This document shows positions 53,962 through 63,400 of a DNA stretch of 64,000 nt, one piece after another. Under the pieces are notes generated by a model. The model saw only the letters and a list, made by a program, of their open reading frames with translations, was not told where the DNA came from and ran no database searches. The stretch's first letter is position 1. Each line of letters begins with the position of its first letter. Source of the stretch: Anodontia alba (Eukaryota; Mollusca; Bivalvia; Lucinida; Lucinidae); the NCBI GenBank assembly GCA_964016985.1, contig OZ024828.1:26666581-26730580 (forward strand). The letters run 5' to 3'. The position numbers and the translations under genes were made by a program.

Positions 53962-54734
53962 GAAAATGGACGCTTTGGTCAGTGGTTAAAGTATTTGAAG
54001 CTATACGTTATACGGCATTCCCAGGAGGTTTTGTGTATTATGAACGTTTCAGAGACAAAGACCATTCCATTTTCATGGCAGGTACAACTTACACATTTTA
54101 CAAGGAGGCCAATAAACTGCGTGGAAAATCGCATTGGGGAATCAGTTTTCCTCTACATGCTCACTTACATTTGTTTCATGTAGGAACGTCCTCATTTACA
54201 TTTGAGATTCGTTTACGAGATTATAAAACAGGCATGGATATCTGCACTGCTGTGTTGACATTTGTTTTTGTTGATTTTAAGACTAGAAAGCCTGTTCCAT
54301 TCCCCGCTTGGTTTACAGACAAATGCGCTGACGTACCTTGTCTGCGCGAACGTGGTCCTCCACAGCGTTTGAAAACCCCACCCATGCCGCCACGTGTGTT
54401 CAAATACGAAACTAAGGCTCTTTTTAGTGATATTGACTTCAACAATCACGTGAACCAGTCGGTGTATGTGAGATGGTGCACGGACGCTGGTGCTGAAGCT
54501 GCTTCGAAAGGATTTTATCGGGATTTCAATCAAGATATAGGCGTATATGACATCAAAGAGATGAAAGTAAAATATATAGGAGAAGGAATGATAAACGATG
54601 AGTTTTTGGTATTGACCTGGCAAGATGAAACGATGCCGCGAACAATTCACTTTCTAATCACAAAACAAGGTAGAACAACATTTGTAGGGAGGTTTTCGTA
54701 CGAACAAAGAACCGTGTATCCATCACAGTTATGA
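53962..54734 (+). CDS. Acyl-ACP thioesterase-like protein, last exon copy c (intact, diverged)
   Basis: Acceptor TTCTGTTTCAG (AG 53960-53961); the exon then completes a Gly codon and reads KWTLWSVVKVFEAIRY, running 257 codons in all to TGA (54732-54734). Joined to 21314-21458 it would give 305 residues. It is clearly homologous to copies a and b but much more diverged: FVDFKTRKPVPFPAWFTDK against YVDAKTRKPTRLPDWFTSK, and SDIDFNNHVNQSVYVRWCTD against SDCDFNLHVNQASFLKWCTD. D-x-N-x-H (about residues 207-211) is intact; the Glu of YIGEG may be the plant-equivalent Glu, again without the following Cys. The linker between the two hotdogs is Pro-rich (GPPQRLKTPPMPP) where copy a has Lys/Ser. It is not part of the 3.3-kb tandem unit, so it represents an older duplicate. 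It could instead use its own first exon outside the window. Confidence 0.78.
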
Positions 54735-55309
54735 TTTATTTTAACCTGCTGAATTTAAGAGGACTAGACACACTTCTCAGGGGGCACACAAAGTCGATTC
54801 AAAGTCGATGTTGTTTCAACGTCGTTTTTTCTGCGGGGTTGATATATTTTCGATGATCTTTTAATAGAGAGACAGCTTTTGCAATTTTCGGAGAGCAAAT
54901 TCTTTCTTTTTAGAGTGAACCCCTTTTCAGAAGGAAGCAAGAATAATTCTGCAGAGTTTTCTCCCTTAAAGTGTGTCATTTCGTCTTACACTTCAGTAGA
55001 AGACTTACAAATACTTACCCAGGAAATATTTCTGAAAATATATGTTATTAATCAGTAATTTGCTGTCTGCTGATTTAGCCTAAAAAGTACTAAAGGATAA
55101 TTAAGCTACATATGATTTCTGTACATATTGTCAATATTAAGTTATTTTTCCTGTATCTCTGATAAGTTACATTAAAGTTAAGATTTGATGAAAAATCAAA
55201 CTGGTAATTTGTTGTTCACAATCTGTTGATGACTACTCGTACACAGTGCAATGATAATAATAAAACAAACAAAAAGAATAGAAATGATTCTGTTTTAGAT
55301 TTGCTTTTT
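54735..55309. other. 3' flank of exon 2c
   Basis: Probably the 3'UTR at first. It contains a foldback remnant (GGGGGCACACAAAGTCGATT...CAACGTCG, 54780-54832) and the GGAGCAAATTCTTTC repeat (54890-54960). AATAAA occurs at about 55258, the first clear polyadenylation hexamer I see downstream. Confidence 0.45.
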
Positions 55310-56590
55310 AGCTCACCTGACACGAACTGCTCGTGGTGAGCTGTTGTGATTGGTCAATGTCCGTCATGCAGCCGTCGTCGTTTGTTGTCAACAATTTCCT
55401 TTGAATGACAACTCCTACACCCCAGGGCCAATTTCAGATAAACTTCACAGAAATGTTACCAAAATAGCTAAAAAGGTTCCGCTGTAATGAACAATTAAGA
55501 TGGTCACCAGAGCTAAAATTAGAAAAAAAAAAGAAAAAATTTGGACATCTCCTGAGCCGAAATGCCATTTGACTCGAAACATTGTAGGAAGTATTTGGAC
55601 AATTTGTAGATCAAACATAGCTTAAAGTGTTCCAATCGGAAGTCCAAGATGGCCGCCATCTTGAGAACCTATTAGAAAGTCCTCCCCCTGAACCAAAAGG
55701 CTCGAAACTTGGTAAGAAGTATCGGGGCAACTTGCAGATAAAAGAAAAATAGCTAAAATCGTTCCGATCGGAAATCCCATAGGGACGCCAATGCAACCGT
55801 CTTGAAAATCTATTTGAACTGCTTCTCCTGATCAAAAGACCAATTGTATGAAACTTGATAGGAAGTATCGGGGTGACGTATAGATAAAGAATTCTAGCTA
55901 AGATCATTCTGGTCCGAAATCCAAGATAGCTGCCATCTTGAAAATCTGTTTCGAACTTCATCCCCTGAACTAAAAGGCCAGTTGACTCGAAACTTCATTG
56001 GAAGTATCGGGATGACTTGTAGATCAGAAAAAGCTAAAATTGTTAAGTTCCGTAGTGCAAAATGGTCGCCATGGCCGCCAGCTTGAAAATCTGTTTTGGA
56101 CGTGTATTCCTCAAACAGAAATGAAATTGTCTACAAACTTGGTAGGAAGCATCGGGGCGACTGGTCGATCGAATATAGCTATAATCGTTCTGACCGGAAA
56201 CCCAAGAAGGTCGCGATCTTGAAAATCTGTTTTGAACTTCTTCTCCTGAACCGAAAGGCCAATTGACTCGGAACTTAGTTTGAAATATCAGAGCCACTTG
56301 TTAATCAACAATAGCTAAAACTGTATCAGTCAGAAATTCAAAATGACCGTCAAACTGAAAATCTATTTTGAACTTCTTCTCCTGAACCGAAAGACCAACT
56401 GATTTGGATGTTGGTAGAAAGTATCCGGGTGACTTGTAAATCCAAAATAGCGAAATTTGTTCCAGTCGGAAATCCAAGATGGCCATCTTGAAAATGTATT
56501 TTGAACTTCTCTTGAACCGATGGGCAAACTGACTCGAAACTTGTCTGGACTCCGGCGAGCAATACAGAGCTATGTTAGCCTTTTTATTTG
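55310..56590 (+). mobile_element. Helentron-like element, family A, fourth copy
   Basis: Starts AGCTCACCTGACACGAACTG with mirrored CGTGGTGAGCT and GTCCGTCATGCAGCCGTCGT. Units of ~150 bp follow (CTTCTCCTGAACCGAAAGG, GATCGGAAATCC). The 3' end is degenerate (GGCGAGCAATACAGAGCTAT). Confidence 0.78.
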
Positions 56591-56858
56591 TTTCCTTCGT
56601 TAGTGACAGTTTCCGTTTCATCTGACCTCTGGTGTTTCTTTGATAAGACGATTAGTAGTAGACTGTCACTGGGTATGTGTTTTTCAAGGACAAAACGTTT
56701 GATTGTATAGATGCTATAAAGAAAGACATGTGGCTAGCGAGTCCAATGGTGAAAACCCCATTTATATATTCAAAACACAAAGTTATTGAGATTTTAAGTT
56801 GTTTGCTCATTTGTTGCTCAAAGTTTATGGAGAACCAATGACGTCACTGTTTTTTTTT

Positions 56859-56890
<32 letters not shown>

Positions 56891-57330
56891 ATAAATGATT
56901 ATAAAAATGTTTCAAAATAACTTAATTAGAAAGTAACCAAGGCGTGAGCAGAGTAGCAGGTTTCATTGCAGTTCATGAGCAGATTCAATAAAATCAAGCC
57001 CTGAGGTTATAAAACTGTTTTGTGCTCAACTCAGTTGCGCATGAACTTTTATTTTCTAATAAATAGGAAAATGTCAGCAATAGATGTCATTTTCCTGTTT
57101 ATTAGCAGAGAAATTTTTATGCTCTGTCATGTTTAACAAGCAAGAGTTTGCAGTTGTTAGCAGTTTAAGCTGTATCAGCAGGACAAATTTCATGCTAAGC
57201 TGAGTTGAGCATGAAAATGTTTTATAACCTCGGAGCCAAGTCTTCTATTTTCGTTTATTTGATGAGTGTTTCTCTTGCTAAGGATCCTTCTTTTTTAGAA
57301 CTTACTTTTCTTCACTATAGGGATCAAACA
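56591..57330. other. AT-rich spacer, no gene recognised
   Basis: Includes a T-run (56851-56890) and an imperfect inverted pair, GAGGTTATAAAACTGTTTTGTGC / GCATGAAAATGTTTTATAACCTC (57003 and 57208; strings shortened in use as GAGGTTATAAAAC and its mirror), bounding a ~230-bp MITE-like stretch. Confidence 0.5.
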
Positions 57331-57332
57331 TT

Positions 57333-57450
57333 GTTTTTCATGTATTAACATTCGCCTGGTTCTGTGGGAGGTGTTGAAAACCGAGGCCGAAGGCGGTTTT
57401 CAACACCTCCCAAGGAACCTGGCGAATGTTAATGCATTGAAAAACCATTT
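57333..57450. repeat. Long hairpin
   Basis: GGGAGGTGTTGAAAACCG is mirrored by CGGTTTTCAACACCTCCC with a 10-bp loop. Outer arms TTTTTCATGTATTAACATTC GCC and GGCGAATGTTAATGCATTG extend it. Probably a palindromic MITE core. Confidence 0.8.
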
Positions 57451-57639
57451 TCGGTCACTATTATTCCATAAAATTTGAAAACATTTGCTACATTTCGCGT
57501 TATTTCTTCACTATTTTGTTTCGCCTTTTCACCAATGTCTCGCGAACGTAATTTCCACGGACTATGCTCGTTCTAGGGCCAGGCAGTACACATCTCGTGC
57601 AGCAAATCTATTGCCCCGGTACGATCATATTGAAAGTTG

Positions 57640-57725
57640 CGTAGCCGTGCATTAACAGCGCGTGACGTGCCTTGTTTATACACGGCTTTTCACCAGTTAA
57701 TGCACGGCTGTTAATAACGTGCGAC
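57640..57725. repeat. Inverted pair GCCGTGCATTAACAG
   Basis: GCCGTGCATTAACAG and its inverse (GTTAATGCACGGC) occur about 50 bp apart around ACGTGCC...ACACGGC. This is probably part of the same MITE as 57333-57450. Confidence 0.6.
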
Positions 57726-58580
57726 ACTGCTTTTTATGCAATAATACACATTACCTCAGGTCGTGAGTGGCTAAATTTAGTATTCATCTAACATAAAAAG
57801 AAATTTGGATGAGCCACTGAAACGATTTAAAACCAGTGCATCAAATCTATGCTTTAGCATATCTATGATTTAAGGGTTCAAAGGAGGGCCTTAAACACCT
57901 CTCGTCTTAACTGCGAGTACACCAGGGCATAGCATATTCCATTGTGATACAGTCCTTGGAAACAATGAATACTTCAGGATATCACAATTGGACAGGTACC
58001 GTGTTTACTGTAAGTTCTAAGATACACTCCTTTATTTCAAGCCAGGGGCTGATGTCAAGTATTTATTTGGGGAATCCACATCAATATTATTAATATTATG
58101 GAATAAGGATAAAGAGGCCTGCTTCCGACAGGATTCAACGTTGGCCATAGCAATTCATCTAACATTTCCAACATGCCTAGTGTTTCGCCAACGCATACAC
58201 GTGCATCAAGCCGCAGTCCTCTGACGAGACTGAAATTTTCCGTGTGGATGCCAAGATAAATGGGGACCTTTCAGTGTTTTGTATGCAACAGACCTAGTTT
58301 CTTTGAGTACCAGAGCCAGTTCCGGTAAAGAAAGTGTTTTGTGTTTCACTCGAATGCTTCTACAGGGCTTGGCTCATACTGGACCACAGAAACAATATCC
58401 ATATGTCAAACCAGATTTTTTTAGGGGAGGTGGGGTGTAGATAAAAAAAAAAAATATGTGTGCCGAAATTTTGACCCGGTATGCAAAGCGTAAAATACAT
58501 AAATACATATAAATACCAACACAGCTATAAAGTATCATATTTATCCAAAGTATTCAGACATACAGTCTTGAGCAAACAAT
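57726..58580. other. Spacer, no gene recognised
   Basis: No coding or repeat structure was recognised over about 850 bp. Confidence 0.45.
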
Positions 58581-58588
58581 GTAGACAC

Positions 58589-58620
58589 TGTTCAGACGCC
58601 GCAAAAGCGGCGTCTGAACA
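58589..58620. repeat. Perfect 14-bp-stem hairpin
   Basis: TGTTCAGACGCCGC, loop AAAA, GCGGCGTCTGAACA. GC-rich with no mismatch, in otherwise AT-rich sequence. It is not followed by a T-run. Confidence 0.9.
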
Positions 58621-58723
58621 GGGTCGACACCGTTTGCCACTCATCCAGCATTTTTTAGACAAATCAACTGGTATTAGGCCTAAAATAGGGCGTGTTTCAA
58701 GGTTTAGTAGAAGTAACCCAGCG

Positions 58724-58817
58724 GGCACATGACGTAAATATAACGTCGCCTCAACGTCGATGCAACGTCATGACGTTGCATCGACGTTGAGGCGACGTAA
58801 TATTTACGTCATGTGCC
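58724..58817. repeat. 94-bp near-perfect palindrome without loop
   Basis: Two 47-bp arms meet at 58770/58771 (CAACGTCA|TGACGTTG) with one mismatch. The arms contain AACGTCG and ACGTCA motifs and end in GGCACATGACGT / ACGTCATGTGCC. A short CGGG/CCGG pair (AGCGG / GCCGGG) lies outside. It looks like a young palindromic MITE. Confidence 0.92.
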
Positions 58818-58829
58818 TGCCGGGAAGGT

Positions 58830-59215
58830 AAGGAGCTTAGGTATCCTAAAATTGCGTGTAAATCGGGTATGTCCAGCATGAAAAAAGTTCGGCCGTGTCC
58901 CATGAAAATGTGTCTTTCAGGTATATACGAAGAGTAAAAAAACAACAAAACAAATCAGCTAAAGAATCAGCACAAGAACCTTTGTTATACATCGATGTAA
59001 GACCCTGATCATGCTGTGTGGATGCACCGTCCGCTTATGCAATGGATCCCACATTTTCCCTTGGCGCGTCTCCACTTTATAACCCGGGGCTAGACCTTTG
59101 ATAATGGTGTCGTTCACGGGAACATTTGGAACAGCGCTTTTCGACTATCACTTTGTTGACATTGAACGGTGCAATATTTAATACCACGCTGTGGGCAGAT
59201 TCAGTAGACGCCAAA
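58830..59215. other. Spacer, no gene recognised
   Basis: No supported feature. Confidence 0.4.
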
Positions 59216-59238
59216 TTGATGAGATTTCTCTAGTAGGA

Positions 59239-59485
59239 GACAATTTGCATGAAATGTCAAATCCTATTTTCTTGGGGAAAAAAGTAAAAAAAATTCAAAA
59301 TGTCGTTTGCAGATATTTTTACCCAACATGCTAAGTGTTAAACGATCATACTCTTCATTCAACAAATTGTATGGTTCTTTAACGCTTAGCATGATGGGTC
59401 AGCAGACGACATTTTGAAATAGTTTTCATTTTTTTTTCCCGTAAAATAGACTTTGACGTTTCATGCAAATTGTCTCATTAGGGCA
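59239..59485. mobile_element. Foldback MITE
   Basis: GACAATTTGCATGAAATGTC (59239) mirrors GACGTTTCATGCAAATTGTC (59455). CATGCTAAGTGTTAAACGAT (59328) mirrors AACGCTTAGCATGATGGG (59380). The TTTGCA.ATTTTTACCCAACA side resembles the repeats before exons 2a and 2b. A further partial copy follows to 59555. Confidence 0.75.
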
Positions 59486-59695
59486 TATTTTGCATAAAAT
59501 GTCAAAGTCTATTTTCTAAGGAAATTAAGAAAAATAATTCAGAATGCCGTCTGCTGAATTTGCCCAGAGAGTGGATCGAATTCATTGTGTGTTTCTCTCT
59601 TTCTCACACATACACTCTTCTTGTCAGGTCAAAATTCATGATTACAAAAACAACTTGTTCGGCTCTTTCATGAATGTAGCTGTCTATCTGCTGTT

Positions 59696-60247
59696 CTTTC
59701 GACATCACTCGGAAAGACGGTTTTTGCTTAGCGTTTTATTTTAAATGAAAAAAATGTTTTGTTCTGATAGACCATATCTTATCACAAACCATTTGTCGTT
59801 CGTGTTTCTGTGTTTTGTTCTCAAATATGTACCCTAAAATTAAATTTACGGCCAAGAAATGGTCTGACATATGCAATTTCTCAAGTAAAGTGTTTTTTGT
59901 TGTTGTTTTTAATTTTTGTATAAGAAAATATTTTGTACATTTCTTTACCAAATTTGAATTTTTAATGTTTTACAAAAAAGAAACAAAAATGAGCAAGCGG
60001 AACTTATTGAAAATCTGCCTCCAATACCTACAATACAGATTTCTGCATAATTTTCATTTTTTTTTTTTTAACTATGGGAAAAAAGTGAAAATATTTATTT
60101 ATAAAAAACAATTGCCAAAATCAAACCTTTTGTGCATAGGTAATTACGACAACTGGTTTAGCATTAAATCATGACAAATGTTTACAAATTTACTATTCTG
60201 TGTGAAGCGCCAAGCAAAAAAAACGACTTTCTGAAATATGTCGAAAG
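59696..60247. mobile_element. MITE with CTTTCGACATC ends, copy 2
   Basis: CTTTCGACATCACTCGGAAA and TTTCTGAAATATGTCGAAAG are inverted; GGTTTTTGCTTAGCG mirrors GCGCCAAGCAAAAAA inside. The interior is as at 10152-10669. The open frames over it are T-rich artefacts. Confidence 0.85.
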
Positions 60248-60249
60248 CA

Positions 60250-61080
60250 CAGTAATTCTTCATCCTGCAGCAGCATGTGTAGTTGTTCAAGCATATGTTT
60301 TTTGTTTGTTTGTTGTTGTTTTTTTTTTTTTTCTATTTTCTTATTATTGTCCTGAAGTTAGTTATCAAGTTTAGAATGAAGTTGGTAATCTATTTGAAAC
60401 ATCTTGATGTTTAGTTCTTTAATCACCTCTTTAATTTATAACAAAACAGCAGTCCTGTGAGCACAATATTGTGTCTTGTAATTTCTTATATATAAGTTTC
60501 TGTCCAGTACAATCGTCATGACCTAATCTGTAAAACTGCCATCTCACCTCCATTATTAAACAATCCGTTTAAGTAGTTGTTGAACGTTCTGAAACATATT
60601 TGAAATTCTTCCTAAAGTTGAGAACAATCCTCCCAGCAGACCAATGAAATCAAATAATTTACATGTACATCGTACAAGCAACCCATTTTAGTCTGGGAAC
60701 GCCCAAAAGGATAATTAATATTGTATGTAACAAAAAAAAAAACAACAAAAAAAAAAAAAACGAACAATGCACCCTGCTATTGGAAATAGATCGGTCCAAA
60801 GAGTTATGGTGGTAGAGTCCAGTCGACGTAAATGGTTTAAGATAATGTACATCTGATATAGCAAACAAGTCTGAATTCATGAATGGTCCTGTCTTGTACT
60901 CTGTTACACATAATTTGAAATAAATAGCAAAACTATGTACACAATAATACCTCCCTGTTCGTTTCAATTTCCTTAAATGATGTATAAATAAACAAATAAA
61001 TAAATAAAACATATATAAACTGTAACTGTATATATATTTTTAGAATCAATCTGACTGGACAAGATATTAAGGTGAATGGG
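60250..61080. other. AT-rich spacer, no gene recognised
   Basis: T- and A-runs (60310-60335, 60728-60760) produce the Phe-rich and Lys-rich open frames. No coding pattern is seen. Confidence 0.45.
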
Positions 61081-61084
61081 TACA

Positions 61085-61245
61085 CTTTCAGGGAAGGGAA
61101 CTACATTAAAATTGTTTGCCTCCCTTCTAAAAAGAGGTCTACTCTATAATGAAAGAATGGGAGCAAATTCTTTCCTTCTAGAGTAGACATCTTTTTAGAA
61201 AGGAAAGCAAACAGAAAGTCACAGAAGTTGTCTCCCTTGTCAAAA
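61085..61245. mobile_element. Foldback 'GAGCAAATTCTTTCC' element
   Basis: GGGAACTACATTAAAATTG to GCCTCCCTTCTAAAAAGAGG and TCTACTCTA are mirrored by TAGAGTAGACATCTTTTTAG and GAGAC-type ends. It matches the short foldback at 29330-29430. Confidence 0.65.
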
Positions 61246-61439
61246 AAATGGCAGATAATCTACAAAGTGTATACATTCACCTATAGTGTATAAGCCATTC
61301 AAAATTAAACGTTCAAAGTACAAGTTTTTCAGTGTCAAGTCCGCATTCCTTATCCAGAATTCTGTTTTATCATTGTTCATTATAGATTGTATTAATTATT
61401 CTTCTTCTAACACACTCCCCACAACCGGAAGTCTCTCAG

Positions 61440-61690
61440 CCGAATCGGTTCCGATGCTTGAACCAATCAGGGACATTCGTCGTGAATTATGATCTGACGT
61501 TTCTACGGTCGAACCAATCAGACTCTGTCTGCGATTCCTTTGGACAAACATCTGTTCAGTGGTGTCGTCTTCTGAGGGCGCAGGGGACTTCTGACATAAC
61601 CGCCGAAACTGAAAAGAGAAAACGCGTTTTTCAGTCGATATACCAAAGTTCTTTTTCTGAGATGTACGTGTAATTATTGAATACGCAAGT
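61440..61690 (+). promoter_or_regulatory. Candidate promoter with two CCAAT boxes
   Basis: GAACCAATCAGG (61460) and GAACCAATCAGAC (61512) lie 52 bp apart in a locally CpG-bearing stretch (CCGGAAG, CGAATCGG, CGCGTTTTTC). CCGGAAG at 61425 matches an Ets-type site. About 100 bp on, AGAGAAAACGCG and ATATACC precede a GTACGTGT. No following exon is recognised, so this is a motif observation only. Confidence 0.25.
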
Positions 61691-61802
61691 AAAATATCTT
61701 ATACCTAAACGTAATCGAAAGAGGTCAGAATCGAAAATGTTTCCCGCGGAATATCACTACAGTTATAATATTGAATGAGATGATTTGATCACGTGTATGT
61801 AT

Positions 61803-62305
61803 AACAGTGGTCGAAAGCGGAAAAAAAGAACGAAAGGAGTACGGATACTTAGCATCGGTAACACTGGCCGAAAGCGGGGGGAAAAAAAGAGTACCGCTAC
61901 TTAGACTCGGTAAAAGTGGTAGAAAGCGGAAAGAAAAAAGAGTACGGCTACTAGGCTTAGTCTCGGTGACAGTGGTCAAAAGCGGAAAGAAAAAAGAGTA
62001 TGGCTACTTAGCCGTAGTCACAGTGGTCGAAAGCGGAAAGAAAAAAAAAATAGTACGGCTATTTAGCCTCGGTAACAAAGGTCGAAAGCGGGAAGAAAAA
62101 AAAGTACAGCTGCTAAACCTCGGTAACAGTAGTCGAAAGCGGAAAGAAAAGAGTACGGCTACTTAGCCTCGTAACAGTGGTCGAAAGCGGAAAGAAAGAA
62201 AGAGTACGGCTATCTAATTAGCCTCGGTGATGTATTCAGTGGTCGAATGCAGAAAGAAAGAAAAAGTACGACTCCTAAACCTTGGTAACTGCGTGGTCGA
62301 AATTT
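61803..62305. repeat. ~51-bp minisatellite, about nine units
   Basis: Units read AGTGGTCGAAAGCGGAAAGA AAAAAGAGTACGGCTACTTA GCCTCGGTAAC (in parts), with lengths from 48 to 62 bp because the A/G run and the TTAGCCTCGGT part vary. A 119-codon frame passes through it (61807-62166, repeated SGRKRKEK-like blocks), but the unequal unit lengths argue against coding. Confidence 0.88.
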
Positions 62306-62513
62306 AAGTGTTGGCTTATGATAGATTCTTAACGAGGTTCACCAGCGGAACTATTAGCCTGTACCCGTCCCTTCCCTCCGCATCCCCTGAGTTTTGTTAA
62401 ATTGCAGCCAGATAAGGATACCATACCTGGTAGAGGAATGTCATTTAGCGCCTCCAGCATTAGCATGTACAAAATGTATTGCGAAACATATGCTGTGGGA
62501 ACTTAGTACTCTC

Positions 62514-63080
62514 CTTTCGACATCTTTCGGAAAGTTGTTTTTGTTTGGTGATTTACATAGAAAAAGTAAATTTTCAGACCTTTTACTTGATTTAATGCAA
62601 AACCTTTTGTCGTAACTACCTATGCACAAAAAAGGTATTATTCTATTCTCTGGTTTAAAAAAAAAAATCCAATATTTTTATTTTTTTTATTTTATTTATT
62701 TTTTTTTTCTCATAGTGAAAATGGTTGCAAATTATGCAAAAATCGGTAGGTTAGGTAAATTGAAGGCAGGTTTTCAACAGGTTCCACTTGTATAAATTTC
62801 TGCAATTTTCACAATATTGTAATGAAACATCAGAAATCTAAATCTGCAAAGAAAAGTAAAAAATATTTTCTCAGATAAAACTTCCAAACAAATCTCTTAC
62901 TATAGAAATTGAATTGGTCAGGCCAAATTTTGGCAGTAAATTTAATTTTAGGTTAAATATTTGAGAATAAAACACAGAAATATAAACGACAGATGGTTCC
63001 TGATAAGATACGGTCAATCAGAACAAAATATTTTCATTTAGAATAAAAACAAAAACAAACAAACAAAACAAACAAACAAA

Positions 63081-63113
<33 letters not shown>

Positions 63114-63173
63114 AACAAAAAAACAACAACAACAAAAACAAAAAAAAAACATCTTTTCGAGTGATGTCGAAAG
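62514..63173. mobile_element. MITE with CTTTCGACATC ends, copy 3
   Basis: CTTTCGACATCTTTCGGAAA and TTTTCGAGTGATGTCGAAAG are inverted. The interior runs as the reverse of the 59696 copy (GTCAATCAGAACAAAATATT, CAGATGGTT). It is enlarged by A/C-rich runs at 63050-63150, which create the Phe-rich minus-strand frame. Confidence 0.85.
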
Positions 63174-63400
63174 GACAGTAGAAGCGCTTTGAAGAGGCAC
63201 TTCTAATAATGTGAATCTGCCTGGCACTCTACCTCAAGTAGAGTATTAAATGGAGTGGACGTGGAAATGGCAAACAAGAAAATTCAAAAGAAATGGTTTT
63301 AATTTTTTTGGAGTTTACAAGCTGTGAAACTGATACAATGTAAGTCTTCATGCAGATAAGGATGATAAGTCGTTTTAACGATAATGATCGATGATAATTA
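63174..63400. other. Spacer with MITE-arm remnant
   Basis: GAAGCGCTTTGAAGAGGCAC TTCTAATAATG (63181) is a decayed copy of the AGAAGCGCC...GGCGCTTCT hairpin. Nothing else is recognised. Confidence 0.5.

Noticed and set aside
58589..58620. Bacterial-type intrinsic terminator
   Set aside because: The hairpin is perfect but has no T-run, and the genome is eukaryotic.
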